64,000 bases of DNA from Patulibacter sp. SYSU D01012 (GTDB lineage: Bacteria; Actinomycetota; Thermoleophilia; Solirubrobacterales; Solirubrobacteraceae): NCBI RefSeq assembly GCF_017916475.1, contig NZ_JAFMTB010000003.1:284009-348008 (forward strand), written 5' to 3'. This document shows positions 15,980 through 26,651 of the stretch, one piece after another. Position numbers and translations under genes: made by a program. Numbering within the stretch: position 1 is the stretch's first letter; each line of letters starts with the position of its first letter. The notes under the pieces are model-generated. The model saw nothing but the letters and a program-made list of their open reading frames with translations, did not search any database and was not told the origin of the DNA.

Positions 15980-16387
15980 GTGGCTCCGTCCCGCCCGCCC
16001 CGTCCCTGCCCGTGCGGCTCCGGCGCGCCGTACGCCGACTGCTGCCGCCCGTTGCACCGCGGGCGGGCGTCGGGCCGGGCGACGGCGCCGACGGCCGAGC
16101 GGCTGATGCGCTCGCGCTACAGCGCCTTCGCGTTCGGCGACCGGGCGTACCTGCTCGCCACCTGGCACCCGTCGACGCGGCCGGCGGCGCTCGACCTGGA
16201 CGACGGCCTGAGGTGGGAGGGGCTCGACGTCCTGCGGACCACCGCGGGCGGCGAGGACGACCGGTCGGGGACCGTCGCGTTCGTCGCCCGCTACCGCGAC
16301 GCTGCCGGGCACGAGGGCGAGCAGCGCGAGGACAGCGCGTTCGTCCGCGAGGACGGCGCGTGGTTCTACGTGGGGCCGGTGCGGTAG
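15980..16387 (+). CDS. YchJ family protein with SEC-C type zinc motif
   Basis: A 135-residue UPF0225/YchJ family protein. The N-terminus carries a SEC-C zinc-binding motif, PCPCGSG...YADCC. The YchJ domain follows with LMRSRYSAFAFGDRAYLLATWHPSTRP, continuing to a NTF2-like C-terminal half ending EDGAWFYVGPVR. Function is not established; it is a conserved cytoplasmic housekeeping protein. The GTG at 15980 starts just before PSRPPRPCPCGSG; upstream codons belong to no recognisable domain. The gap before it (15831-15979) shows nothing beyond a possible promoter. Confidence 0.87.
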   Translation: MAPSRPPRPCPCGSGAPYADCCRPLHRGRASGRATAPTAERLMRSRYSAFAFGDRAYLLATWHPSTRPAALDLDDGLRWEGLDVLRTTAGGEDDRSGTVAFVARYRDAAGHEGEQREDSAFVREDGAWFYVGPVR

Positions 16388-16455
16388 GCGGCCCGCGTCG
16401 CGGTGCGGCCCGGCGGCCTGGTTCGGGCGGAGCGTGGCGCCGGGGCGAGACGATC

Positions 16456-16498
16456 GAGTTCGGGATTCGGCCGCTCTATCCGGCCTCATTCCGAACTC
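16456..16498. repeat. 43-bp interspersed palindrome, copy A
   Basis: Inverted repeat with 18-base arms (16456-16473 and 16481-16498) around a 7-base loop. The outer arm GAGTTCGGGAT faces its inverse (with G to A) on the right, and pairing here extends 3 bases further on both sides. Copies of identical 18-7-18 geometry lie at 33526-33568 and 34425-34467. It sits between the convergent YchJ and MFS genes, so it could act as a terminator hairpin or be a REP-like element. Confidence 0.8.
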
Positions 16499-16581
16499 GA
16501 TGTCCGAGCGCTTGGCGGCCCGTCGGTTCGGTCGCCGGGGCAGGTGGTGGACGCGGTGTCTGCGCGCCTCCCGCACCCTGC

Positions 16582-18231
16582 TCAACGCCCCGACCCCCGC
16601 GCCGCCGCCCAGTGCGTGATCACCGGCGCGCGCCCCGGCTCGGCGTGCGCGGCCACGCGCTCCAGCCCGTGCTGGTCGCGCACCGTGATCCGCTCGTGCT
16701 GGCGCAGGTGCTCGTCCCAGGTGGCGACGACGAACTGCTCGAGGACGCGGCGCGGGTCGGCGACGTCCTGCCACGAGCTCCACGCGCTCGCCCCCGTGCG
16801 GCGCCGCGCCCGGCGCAGGCCGGCGACGGCGGCGGCCAGCTCGTCCGCGGCGCCCGCGGTGGCGTAGCGCTCGATCGTGACCAGCACGGGGCCGGCGGGC
16901 GCGGCGTCGTCGGCGGTCGGGATCGGCGCGGGCGCGTCGCTCGCCGGCACCAGCTCGTCCGCGGGCAGCCGCGGCATCGGCCGCAGCAGCCCGAGCAGCG
17001 GGACGACGGCGGTGGCGATCGCCGCGACGGTCAGGGTCGTCCGCAGCCCCGCCGACCCGGCCACCACGCCCAGCACCGCGCTGCCGATCGCCATCCCGCC
17101 CTGGAACACCACCAGGTAGAACGCCAGGCCCCGCGCCTTCACCCACGCCGGCAGCATCGCCTGGTAGGTCGCGTTCAGCGTCGCCAGGGCGAGGATCCAG
17201 CCCACGCCGCCGAACGCCAGCGCGACCACCGCGGCCACGACGCTGCCGGTGCGGGCCAGGACGAGCGTCGCCGCCCCGACGACGACGGCGGAGCCCGCCA
17301 GGATCACGTCCGGCGCCAGCCGGGCGCGCAGCCGCGGCAGCAGCCCGGCGCCGACCACCGCGCCGACGCCGACCGCGCCCAGCAGCACGCCGTAGCCGCC
17401 CGACCCCAGACCGAGCGGCCCGTGCGCGACCGCCGGCAGCAGCGCCCACAGCCCGCTGGCGAAGAAGACGAACGCCCCGGCCCGCGCCAGCACCGCCCGC
17501 AGCGCCGGGCTGTTGCGCACGTACCGGCCGCTCGCGCGGACCGCCGGCAGCAGGTGCTCGGGCGGCAGCGCGCTCGCCGCGGCCCGCCGCGCGCCGCGCC
17601 AGCGCGCGACCGCCACGATCACCACCAGGAACGTCCCGGCGTTGACGACGAACGCCACGCTCGGGTCCGTCGCCGCCACGAGCACGCCGCCCAGCGCGGG
17701 GCCGATCGCCCGCGCCAGGTTCTGGTTGACCGCCCCGAGCGCGATCGCCTGCGGCCGCTCCCCGGCGGGCACCAGCTCGGGCTGCAGCGTCTGCCACGTC
17801 GGCGACGTCCACGCCTGCCCGCTGCCGACGGCGAAGAGCAGCGCCAGCAGCACCCAGGGCGTGACGAGGTCCAGGATCGTCAGCGCGGCCAGCAGCAGCG
17901 ACGCCGCCAGCATCGCGGTCTGCGAGACGAGCAGCAAGCGCCGCCGATCCACGATGTCGCCGACCGCGCCCGCGACCACCGCGAACAGCAGCACCGGCAG
18001 GCTCGCGGCGGTCTGGATGAACGCCAGGTACGCCGCCGACCCGGACAGCGACAGCATCAGCCACTGCGCGCCGACGGTCTGCATCCAGCCGCCGACGTTG
18101 CTCGCGAGCTGGGCCGTCCACATCGTGCGGAACCCGGCGTGGCGCAGCGGCGCCCAGCCCCCGGGCCGCGACGCCGGGGGAGCGGGCGAGGACGACGCCG
18201 CGGGCGCGGGAGGGGCCGGGGGAGCGGACAT
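16582..18231 (-). CDS. MFS transporter with C-terminal ABM-like domain
   Basis: A 549-residue protein of the EntS/MFS_3 branch. A Pro/Ala-rich N-terminus is followed by FRTMWTAQLASNVGGWMQTVGAQWLMLSLSG (TM1 entry), about 12 helices, and the cytoplasmic motif VGDIVDRRRLLLVSQ. After residue 430 a soluble domain of about 100 residues follows (VLVTIERYATAG...WSSWQDVADPRRVLEQFVVATWDEHLRQHERIT), resembling an antibiotic-biosynthesis-monooxygenase-like dimeric fold; this fusion occurs in related exporters. The ATG at 18231 is supported by a -10 TAGCGT 7 bases upstream. It is divergent from nothing: the TetR gene lies upstream on the same strand. Confidence 0.85.
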   Translation of the reverse strand: MSAPPAPPAPAASSSPAPPASRPGGWAPLRHAGFRTMWTAQLASNVGGWMQTVGAQWLMLSLSGSAAYLAFIQTAASLPVLLFAVVAGAVGDIVDRRRLLLVSQTAMLAASLLLAALTILDLVTPWVLLALLFAVGSGQAWTSPTWQTLQPELVPAGERPQAIALGAVNQNLARAIGPALGGVLVAATDPSVAFVVNAGTFLVVIVAVARWRGARRAAASALPPEHLLPAVRASGRYVRNSPALRAVLARAGAFVFFASGLWALLPAVAHGPLGLGSGGYGVLLGAVGVGAVVGAGLLPRLRARLAPDVILAGSAVVVGAATLVLARTGSVVAAVVALAFGGVGWILALATLNATYQAMLPAWVKARGLAFYLVVFQGGMAIGSAVLGVVAGSAGLRTTLTVAAIATAVVPLLGLLRPMPRLPADELVPASDAPAPIPTADDAAPAGPVLVTIERYATAGAADELAAAVAGLRRARRRTGASAWSSWQDVADPRRVLEQFVVATWDEHLRQHERITVRDQHGLERVAAHAEPGRAPVITHWAAARGSGR

Positions 18232-18238
18232 GCCGACG

Positions 18239-18244
18239 ACGCTA
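18239..18244 (-). promoter_or_regulatory. -10 element (TAGCGT), leaderless MFS gene
   Basis: TAGCGT on the minus strand ends 7 bases before the ATG at 18231. There is no Shine-Dalgarno between them. Confidence 0.5.
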
Positions 18245-18309
18245 GGCGCGGCGCCCGCGCGCCTCATGCGTCATCCGGCTGACGCGCCCGACTCCGGGCG
18301 CGGCCCGGC

Positions 18310-18930
18310 CTACCGCGGCCGCAGGCCCGACAGCAGCAGGTCGACGAACCCGTCGGCGACCTCGTCGGCGGTCAGCCGCCCGCCGGGCGTGAACCACAGG
18401 GCGGTGTGGTTGACCATGCCGAGCAGACCCAGCGCCGCGAGCGCCGGGTCGGGCACCGCGAACTCGCCGCTCGCCGCGCCGTCCTGCAGCACCCGCGTCA
18501 GCAGCCGCTCGAACGCCTCGCGGTCGCCGCGCACGGCGTCCCAGGCCGGCTCGCGCTGCAGCGTCCGCCGCTCCTGGTGGAAGACCTGCACGTGGTGGCG
18601 GTGCGACTCGACGCGGCGCATCCACACGCGGGTCAGGGCGCGCAGCCGCTCCTCGGCGGTCGCGGGCGCATCGGGCCCGTCGACGATCGCCGCGGCGGCC
18701 TCGAGCAGCGGCGCCATCAGGTCCTCCAGGATCCGCGTCAGGACCTGGCTCTTCGACCCGATGTAGTGGTACAGCCCGCCGCGCGCCAAGCCCGTCGCCT
18801 GCACGAGGTCGTCGACCGACGTGCCGTCGTAGCCGCGCTCGGCGAACACCTGGGCGCAGGTCTCGATGATCTCGCGCTGGCGGGCGTCGTAGCGCTCGCG
18901 GAGGGCGGGGCTCTTCGGCGGGGCGGGCAT
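18310..18930 (-). CDS. TetR/AcrR family transcriptional regulator
   Basis: A 206-residue regulator. The N-terminal HTH spans about 14-60 (REIIETCAQVFAERGYDGTSVDDLVQATGLARGGLYHYIGSKSQVL), with a ligand-binding C-terminal domain resembling the TetR_C_33-type domains of fatty-acid and branched-acid regulators. It is divergent from the acyl-CoA dehydrogenase operon and separated by 96 bases containing a strong promoter overlapped by an ACCG-N6-CGGT dyad, so it is very likely the repressor of that operon and of itself. Mycobacterial BkaR (TetR) controls a comparable fadE-accA1-accD1 locus. The ATG at 18930 is chosen; an in-frame extension upstream is possible. Confidence 0.87.
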   Translation of the reverse strand: MPAPPKSPALRERYDARQREIIETCAQVFAERGYDGTSVDDLVQATGLARGGLYHYIGSKSQVLTRILEDLMAPLLEAAAAIVDGPDAPATAEERLRALTRVWMRRVESHRHHVQVFHQERRTLQREPAWDAVRGDREAFERLLTRVLQDGAASGEFAVPDPALAALGLLGMVNHTALWFTPGGRLTADEVADGFVDLLLSGLRPR

Positions 18931-18989
18931 TCGTCGCGTCCAAGGGTGCCGCACGCGGGGCGCCGCGCGCGTGCCGGACAGCATGCCGC

Positions 18990-19019
18990 TTGAAACTTCG
19001 ACCGTCCAGTCGGTATAAG
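18990..19019 (+). promoter_or_regulatory. Sigma-70-like promoter of the branched-chain acyl-CoA operon
   Basis: TTGAAA (18990-18995), 18 bases, TATAAG (19014-19019). This is the clearest -35/-10 pair in the window. The -10 ends 7 bases before the ATG at 19027, so the message should be leaderless. Confidence 0.7.
19001..19014. promoter_or_regulatory. Candidate TetR operator (ACCG-N6-CGGT)
   Basis: ACCGTCCAGTCGGT has 4-base inverted ends, lies between the -35 and -10 boxes of the dehydrogenase promoter, and sits in the intergenic region shared with the divergent TetR gene. Binding there would block RNA polymerase. The dyad is short, so this is a positional inference. Confidence 0.5.
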
Positions 19020-19026
19020 CGTCCCC

Positions 19027-20178
19027 ATGGATCTGGACCTGCCCGAGGACGTCCGCGAGCTGCAGCGGACGGTCCGCGACTTCGCCGTCAACGAGGTCGC
19101 GCCCGTGGCCGAGGAGCTCGACCGCACGAAGACGTTCCCCTACGAGCTCGTCGCGAAGATGGGCGAGCTCGGCTGGATGGGCATCCCCTTCGCCGAGGAG
19201 CACGGCGGGTCGGGCGGCACGACGCTGCAGTACGCCGTCGCGGTCGAGGAGCTCACGCGGATCGACTCGTCGGTGGCGATCACGATGTGCGCGCACACGT
19301 CGCTCGGCGTGCAGCCGATCAACACCTTCGGCAGCGAGGAGCAGAAGCAGCGCTACATGCCCGACCTGTGCGCGGGGCGCAAGCTCGGCGCGTTCGGGCT
19401 GACCGAGCCGGGCGCCGGCTCGGACGCCGCCGCGCTCTCCACGCGGGCCACGCTGCAGGACGGCACGTGGACGATCGACGGCGCGAAGCAGTTCATCACC
19501 AACGCGGGCACGGACATCTCGGGCCACGTCCAGATCACCGCCATCACCGGCACCCGCCCCGACGGCCGGCCCGAGATCTCCAACCTGATCGTCGAGAACG
19601 GCACGCCCGGCTACGAGCCCGGCCAGCCGTACCGCAAGATGGGCTGGAACGCGTCCGACACGCGGCCGCTGACGTTCGCCGGCGCGCGGGTGCCCGAGGG
19701 CAACCTGCTCGGCCCGCGCGGCGCGGGGTTCAAGCAGTTCATGCAGATCCTCGACGGCGGCCGGATCGGCGTCGCCGCGATGGGCCTGGGCCTGGCGCAG
19801 GGCTGCCTGGACGAGGCGGTCGCGTACGCGAAGAGCCGCAACGCCTTCGGCGGACCGATCGCCCGCTTCGGGCAGATCCAGCAGAAGATCGCCGACATCG
19901 CGACCGAGATCGAGGCCGCGCGCCTGCTCGTCTACCGCGCCGCGGCGCTCAAGGACGCGGGGCGCGACTTCTCGCTGACCGCCGCCCAGGCGAAGCTCAA
20001 GACGGGGCGCCTGGCGGTGCGCGCCGCCGAGGAGGCGGTGCAGATCCACGGTGGCTACGGCTACATGGAGGAGTACCCGGTCTGCCGCCACTACCGCGAC
20101 GCGAAGATCCTGACGATCGGCGAGGGCACCGACGAGGTGCAGCAGCTCGTCATCTCGCGCGCCGTCGTGGGGCGATGA
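19027..20178 (+). CDS. Acyl-CoA dehydrogenase (short/branched-chain type)
   Basis: A 383-residue FAD flavoprotein with the complete acyl-CoA dehydrogenase fold. It has the FAD/substrate signature FGLTEPGAGSDAAAL, the arginine-rich FAD segment GGRIGVAAMGLGLAQG, IHGGYGYMEEYPV, and the C-terminal catalytic-base loop IGEGTDEVQ (Glu366). It oxidises an acyl-CoA to the 2-enoyl-CoA. Position upstream of both methylcrotonyl-CoA carboxylase subunits suggests isovaleryl- or 2-methylbutyryl-CoA as substrate; the base at the 376-type position is that of SCAD/SBCAD rather than classical isovaleryl-CoA dehydrogenase. First gene of a TetR-controlled, probably leaderless operon. Confidence 0.9.
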   Translation: MDLDLPEDVRELQRTVRDFAVNEVAPVAEELDRTKTFPYELVAKMGELGWMGIPFAEEHGGSGGTTLQYAVAVEELTRIDSSVAITMCAHTSLGVQPINTFGSEEQKQRYMPDLCAGRKLGAFGLTEPGAGSDAAALSTRATLQDGTWTIDGAKQFITNAGTDISGHVQITAITGTRPDGRPEISNLIVENGTPGYEPGQPYRKMGWNASDTRPLTFAGARVPEGNLLGPRGAGFKQFMQILDGGRIGVAAMGLGLAQGCLDEAVAYAKSRNAFGGPIARFGQIQQKIADIATEIEAARLLVYRAAALKDAGRDFSLTAAQAKLKTGRLAVRAAEEAVQIHGGYGYMEEYPVCRHYRDAKILTIGEGTDEVQQLVISRAVVGR

Positions 20179-20242
20179 CCGGCCGGCCGTCCCCGCCCGC
20201 CGCCGCGGGCCCCGTCCCCGCACCTCCGACCGCCGCGCGCCC

Positions 20243-22237
20243 GTGCCCGACCGCGTCCTGATCGCCAACCGCGGCGAGATCGCCGCCCGGATCGCCCGCA
20301 CGCTGCGGCGCCTGGGCGTCGAGTCCGTCGCCGTGCACGCGCCCGAGGACGCCGGGGCGCCGCACGTGCGCGCCTGCGACCGGGCGGTGCCGCTGCCCGT
20401 CCCGGACGGCGGCGGCTCGCCGTACCTGGCGGTCGATGCCCTCGTCGCGGCGGCCGTCGCCGAGGGCTGCGACGCCGTGCACCCCGGCTACGGGTTCGTG
20501 GCCGAGCGCGCGGACGCCGCGCAGGCGTTCGCGGACGCGGGGATCACGTGGATCGGCCCGCCGCCGACGGCGATCGACCTGCTCGGCGACAAGGCGCGGT
20601 CGAAGGCGACGGCCGCGCAGGCCGGCGTGCCGGTCGTCCCGGGGCTCGAGGGCGACGACGTCGACGCCGACGCGGTCGCCCGCTTCGCCGCCGACGCCGG
20701 GCTGCCGCTGCTGCTGAAGGCGTCGGCGGGCGGCGGCGGCAAGGGCATGCGGCGGGTCGACGACCCGGCGCAGATCCCGGACGCCGTCGACGCCGCGCGC
20801 CGTGAGGCCGTGGCCGCCTTCGGTCGCGGCGAGCTGCTCGTCGAGCGCCTCGTCACCCCGGCGCGGCACGTCGAGGTGCAGGTGGCGGTGGACGCGCACC
20901 GCGGCGCGTGGGCGATCGGCGAGCGCGAGTGCAGCCTGCAGCGTCGCCACCAGAAGCTGCTCGAGGAGTCGCCCGCGCAGTGCCTGACCGCCGCCGAGCG
21001 GCGCGCGCTGCACGAGGCCGCCACGCGCCTGGCGCTCGCGGCCGGCTACCGCAACCTGGGGACGGTCGAGTTCCTGCTCGACGTCTCCGGCGCGCGCGAC
21101 GCGGACGGCGCGCGGCCGTTCTTCTTCCTCGAGATGAACGCCCGGCTGCAGGTCGAGCACCCCGTCACCGAGCTCGTGCACGGGCTGGACCTGGTCGAGC
21201 TGCAGCTGGCGATCGCCGACGGCGAGGCGCTCGACGGCGCGCCGCCCGCGCCCGCCGGCCACGCGATCGAGGCCCGGATCACCGCCGAGCGCGTGGCGCT
21301 GGCCGACGGCGGCGCGCGCTTCCTGCCCGCCACCGGGCCGGTCGTCGCGTACGCCGAGCCGCGCGGCCCGGGCGTGCGCGTCGACTCGGGGATCGAGACG
21401 GGGACCGTGGTGACGACGTCGTTCGACCCGATGCTGCTGAAGGTCATCGCGCACGGCCGCGACCGCGAGCAGGCGCTGGCGCGGCTGGACCGCGCGCTCG
21501 GCGGCCTCGTGGTCCTGGGCGTCGAGACGGGCGCCGGGTTCCTCCGCCGGCTGCTCGCCCGCGACGAGGTGCGGAGCGACGCGCTGACGACGACGCTCGT
21601 CGAGGAGCTGCTCGCCGACCCGCAGGCCGCCCCGGCGCTCGCCGCGCCGCCTGCCGCCGACCGCGAGGCCGCGGCGCGCCGCCTGGTCGCCGCCCGTCAC
21701 GCCGCACAGGCCGCCGCCGCGGGCCCCGGCGCCTTCGCTGCCGCGGACTCGTGGCGCGCCGGCGTCCCCGGCTGGACGCACCTGGAGCTGCACGACCCCG
21801 ACGACGGCGCCCTGCGCCTGCGCGCCCGCGCCGACGGCGACGCGCTGCTGGTCGCGGTCGAGCCGGACGGGGACGGCCCCGGCGCGCCCGTCCGCGTGGC
21901 CGCCGACCCCCGCGCCACGGTCGCGCAGGACGGCCCGTGGACCTGGCTGCACGACGCGTCCGGCACGTGGTGCTGGCGCGACGCGCCCGACGCGGCGGCG
22001 GGCGGCGCCGCGGGCGGGGGCGACCTGACCGCGCCGCTGCCGGGCGTCGTCCTGTCCGTCCGCGCGCAGCCCGGCGACCGCGTGACCGCGGGCCAGCCGG
22101 TGCTCGTCCTGGAGTCGATGAAGATGGAGCTGGAGGTCGCCGCCCCGCACGCCGGCACGCTCACCACGGTGCACGTGGCCGCCGGCGAGCACGTGGCGCG
22201 CGGGCAGGCGCTCGCGGTCGTGGAGGAGGACGCATGA
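20243..22237 (+). CDS. Methylcrotonyl-CoA (acyl-CoA) carboxylase alpha subunit, biotin-containing
   Basis: A 664-residue subunit with biotin carboxylase N-domain ([21 protein letters not shown]), ATP-grasp ([50 protein letters not shown]), and a C-terminal biotinyl domain with the biotin lysine K627 in ESMKME. It carboxylates its biotin from ATP and bicarbonate and passes the carboxyl group to the beta subunit. The length and the beta subunit's identity favour 3-methylcrotonyl-CoA (leucine catabolism). The GTG start at 20243 directly precedes [10 protein letters not shown]. The stop overlaps the beta-subunit ATG (ATGA), indicating coupled synthesis. Confidence 0.92.
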   Translation: MPDRVLIANRGEIAARIARTLRRLGVESVAVHAPEDAGAPHVRACDRAVPLPVPDGGGSPYLAVDALVAAAVAEGCDAVHPGYGFVAERADAAQAFADAGITWIGPPPTAIDLLGDKARSKATAAQAGVPVVPGLEGDDVDADAVARFAADAGLPLLLKASAGGGGKGMRRVDDPAQIPDAVDAARREAVAAFGRGELLVERLVTPARHVEVQVAVDAHRGAWAIGERECSLQRRHQKLLEESPAQCLTAAERRALHEAATRLALAAGYRNLGTVEFLLDVSGARDADGARPFFFLEMNARLQVEHPVTELVHGLDLVELQLAIADGEALDGAPPAPAGHAIEARITAERVALADGGARFLPATGPVVAYAEPRGPGVRVDSGIETGTVVTTSFDPMLLKVIAHGRDREQALARLDRALGGLVVLGVETGAGFLRRLLARDEVRSDALTTTLVEELLADPQAAPALAAPPAADREAAARRLVAARHAAQAAAAGPGAFAAADSWRAGVPGWTHLELHDPDDGALRLRARADGDALLVAVEPDGDGPGAPVRVAADPRATVAQDGPWTWLHDASGTWCWRDAPDAAAGGAAGGGDLTAPLPGVVLSVRAQPGDRVTAGQPVLVLESMKMELEVAAPHAGTLTTVHVAAGEHVARGQALAVVEEDA

Positions 22238-23892
22238 GCAGCGCGATGGAGCAGCCGGCCGACGCGCCGGCGGCCGGCACGACCACCCGCGAGCGGCACG
22301 AGGCGCTGATCGCCGACCTGCGCGGCCGCCTGGAGCGGATCGCCGGGGGCGGCGGCGCCCGCGCGCGCGACCGCCACGTCGCCCGCGGCAAGCTGCTGCC
22401 GCGCGAGCGCGTCGACCGCCTGATCGACCCGTTCTCGCCGTTCCTCGAGCTCGCACCCCTCGCGGCGGAGGAGGTCTACGAGGACGACGTGCCCGCCGCG
22501 GGCGTCGTCGCCGGCATCGGCCGGATCCACGGCCGCGAGGTGATGATCGTCGCCAACGACGCGACGGTAAAGGGCGGCAGCTACTACCCGCTCACGGTCC
22601 GCAAGCACCTGCGCGCGCAGGAGATCGCGCTCGAGAACCGCCTGCCGTGCGTCTACCTGGTGGACTCGGGCGGCGCGTTCCTGCCGCGCCAGGACGAGGT
22701 CTTCCCCGGCGTCGACGGCTTCGGCCGCATCTTCTTCAACCAGGCGCGGATGTCGCGCGAGGGCATCGCGCAGATCTCCGCCGTCATGGGCTCCTGCACC
22801 GCGGGCGGCGCGTACGTGCCCGCGATGAGCGACGAGACGGTGATCGTGCGCGAGCAGGGGACGATCTTCCTCGGCGGCCCGCCGCTGGTGAAGGCCGCGA
22901 CGGGCGAGACCGTCACGGCCGAGGAGCTGGGCGGCGCCGAGCTGCACGCCCGCACGTCCGGCGTCGTCGACCACCTGGCCGAGGACGACGCGCACGCGCT
23001 GCAGCTCGTCCGCCGCATCGTCGACACCCTGCCGCGCGGCCGGCAGCCGTACCCCGGCGCGGCCGGGCCGGACGGGGTCGCGCCCGCGGGCACCGTCGCG
23101 CCCTGGGAGGTCCGCGCCCCCGAGCCGCCGGCGCTCGACCCCGACGGCCTGCTCGACGTCGTGCCGACCGACCCGCGCGAGCCGTACGAGGCGCGCGAGG
23201 TGATCGAGCGGCTCGTCGACGGCGGCCGCTTCCAGCCCTTCAAGCCGCTCTACGGCGAGACGCTCGTCTGCGGCTTCGCGCACCTGCACGGCCACCCCGT
23301 CGGGATCCTCGCCAACCAAGGGATCCTGTTCCGCGAGTCGGCACTGAAGGGCGCGCACTTCGTCGAGCTGTGCGACGAGCGCGGCATCCCGCTGCTGTTC
23401 CTGCAGAACGTCGCCGGCTTCATGGTCGGCAAGGAGTACGAGGCCGGCGGCATCGCGAAGGACGGCGCCAAGCTCGTCGCCGCGGTCTCGTGCGCGCGGG
23501 TGCCGAAGCTGACCGTCGTCGTCGGCGGCTCGTACGGCGCCGGCAACTACGGGATGTGCGGCCGCGCGTACTCGCCGCGCTTCATGTGGATGTGGCCGAA
23601 CGCGCGGATCTCGGTGATGGGCGGCGAGCAGGCCGCGACCGTGCTGACGACCGTCCGCGACGAGCAGCTGGCGGCGCGCGGCGAGGAATGGCCGGCCGAC
23701 GAGCGGCAGGCGTTCGGCGACGCGCTCCGCGACCAGTTCGAGGCGCAGGGCAACCCCGTCTACGCGTCGGCACGGCTGTGGGACGACGGCGTCATCGACC
23801 CGCGCGACACCCGCCGCGTGCTCGGCCTGGCCCTCGACGCGTGCGCGAACGCGCCGCTCGATCCGCCCCACCGTCCGCTGTTCCGGATGTAG
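22234..23892 (+). CDS. Methylcrotonyl-CoA carboxylase beta subunit (carboxyltransferase)
   Basis: A 552-residue carboxyltransferase, a little longer than the usual 535. Diagnostic stretches are [57 protein letters not shown] followed by [15 protein letters not shown], and [16 protein letters not shown]; this pattern is typical of methylcrotonoyl-CoA carboxylase rather than propionyl-CoA carboxylase. It transfers the carboxyl group from biotin to 3-methylcrotonyl-CoA, giving 3-methylglutaconyl-CoA. The ATG at 22234 overlaps the alpha stop and has GGAGGA 4 bases upstream. Confidence 0.93.
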   Translation: MSSAMEQPADAPAAGTTTRERHEALIADLRGRLERIAGGGGARARDRHVARGKLLPRERVDRLIDPFSPFLELAPLAAEEVYEDDVPAAGVVAGIGRIHGREVMIVANDATVKGGSYYPLTVRKHLRAQEIALENRLPCVYLVDSGGAFLPRQDEVFPGVDGFGRIFFNQARMSREGIAQISAVMGSCTAGGAYVPAMSDETVIVREQGTIFLGGPPLVKAATGETVTAEELGGAELHARTSGVVDHLAEDDAHALQLVRRIVDTLPRGRQPYPGAAGPDGVAPAGTVAPWEVRAPEPPALDPDGLLDVVPTDPREPYEAREVIERLVDGGRFQPFKPLYGETLVCGFAHLHGHPVGILANQGILFRESALKGAHFVELCDERGIPLLFLQNVAGFMVGKEYEAGGIAKDGAKLVAAVSCARVPKLTVVVGGSYGAGNYGMCGRAYSPRFMWMWPNARISVMGGEQAATVLTTVRDEQLAARGEEWPADERQAFGDALRDQFEAQGNPVYASARLWDDGVIDPRDTRRVLGLALDACANAPLDPPHRPLFRM

Positions 23893-23941
23893 CGTCGGCC
23901 ATGGCCCGCGCGCCCGTCCCCGACCGTCCCGAGGTGCCCCG

Positions 23942-25564
<1,623 letters not shown>

Positions 25565-25602
25565 CGCCGCCCGGGACGGCGCGGCGTCGCGCCGGCCCCG
25601 TC

Positions 25603-25679
25603 GGCGGGCCCGGCCGGGCCGGGCGGCGGGCCGGGTCGGGCGGCGGGCCGGTCCGGGCCGGGCGGCTGGGCCGGACGGG
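25603..25679. repeat. GC-only low-complexity direct repeats between convergent genes
   Basis: Degenerate repeats of GGGCCGGGCGGC-like units fill the space between the ligase stop and the convergent membrane-protein stop. Several self-complementary GGCC tracts could fold, so it may act as a bidirectional terminator; no unit is perfectly periodic. Confidence 0.4.
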
Positions 25680-26447
25680 TCAGGACGGCAGCGCGGCGTT
25701 CGCGGCCAGCCGGGGCGCGGCGGCGTCCTCCCGCTCGCCCTCCCCGGCGCCGCCCGCGGCCGGGGGCTCGGGCGGCTTCGCGGGCGCGGCGGCGGCCGCG
25801 GACGGCCCGTCGACCCCGGCCGGGGTGCCGGTCGTCCCGGTCGTCTGCGGGGCCGTGGTTGTGCGGGACGGCCGGTCCGCGCCGCCGCGAGCGACCTGCT
25901 CCCCGCGGGGCTGGCGCTCCGCGGACGCGGGCCGGTCCGCGCCGCGGACGACGGTCGTCACCGTCCGCGTGGGCGCCGCCGCGTCGGCCGCGCCGACCCC
26001 GGCGGCTGACGGCGCCTGCTGCACGGTGGTGGTCACGCGCCGCACGGTCACCGGGCGCACGACCTTCGTGACGCGCACGACGGCCGGGGGCGTGGCGGGG
26101 GCGACCGGCTGGCCCTGGGCGATCAGGCCGATCGGCAGCGCCAGGGTGGTCAGGGCCACGACGCACACCAGCGTCGTGCGACGACGGACGGGCGCGTCGT
26201 CGAGCGCCCGCTCGTGCAGCCGCGCCGCGCCGGCGGCCAGGGCACGGCCCGCGCGCGTCTGGGTCCAGAAGAGCTCCTCGAGCGGGCCCAAGCCCATCGC
26301 CAGCAGCTCGCTGATCAGCGTCCAGAACAGGCCGCGCGCCACCCACGAGGCCGCGCTGTCCGTGTCGCTGAACACGTGGGGCCACCACACGAGGACCACG
26401 CCGGCGGAGAGCCCGGCGGCGAGGAGTCTGGAGATGAACCGCCGCAC
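25680..26447 (-). CDS. Membrane protein with long Thr/Pro/Ala-rich extracytoplasmic tail
   Basis: A 255-residue protein of unknown function. It has three hydrophobic segments near residues 5-22 (FISRLLAAGLSAGVVLVWWP), 33-50 (GLFWTLISELLAMGLGPLEEL) and 80-102 (TTLVCVVALTTLALPIGLIAQG). These are followed by about 150 residues of disordered sequence with runs of Val-Arg-Thr and Pro/Ala/Thr and an acidic end, probably outside the membrane. The start is uncertain: the GTG at 26447 is the only good initiator before TM1 but has no spaced Shine-Dalgarno. It is divergent from the amino acid dehydrogenase gene. Confidence 0.65.
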   Translation of the reverse strand: MRRFISRLLAAGLSAGVVLVWWPHVFSDTDSAASWVARGLFWTLISELLAMGLGPLEELFWTQTRAGRALAAGAARLHERALDDAPVRRRTTLVCVVALTTLALPIGLIAQGQPVAPATPPAVVRVTKVVRPVTVRRVTTTVQQAPSAAGVGAADAAAPTRTVTTVVRGADRPASAERQPRGEQVARGGADRPSRTTTAPQTTGTTGTPAGVDGPSAAAAAPAKPPEPPAAGGAGEGEREDAAAPRLAANAALPS

Positions 26448-26651
26448 CCTTCGAACGTAGCGCCGGACGGGGCCCCTGCCGAGGTGCGGCGATGTGAGGT
26501 CGCTCACGGGCCCCGCGACGACGGCGCTCGCCGCGCCATGACGGTCGTCCTGCGGCAGGAAGATGCGTGGGCGGAGCGCGTGGCGAACGGAAGTTGCGCG
26601 GGCCTGCGGGTCGGGCCCTCGTCGTTGCGTCCGCTCCGGTCGCCCGGTTGC

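Noticed and set aside
23893-23941. Possible short gene between the carboxylase beta subunit and the acyl-CoA ligase
   Set aside because: Only 49 bases, with an unsupported ATG and no room for a protein; ordinary operon spacing.
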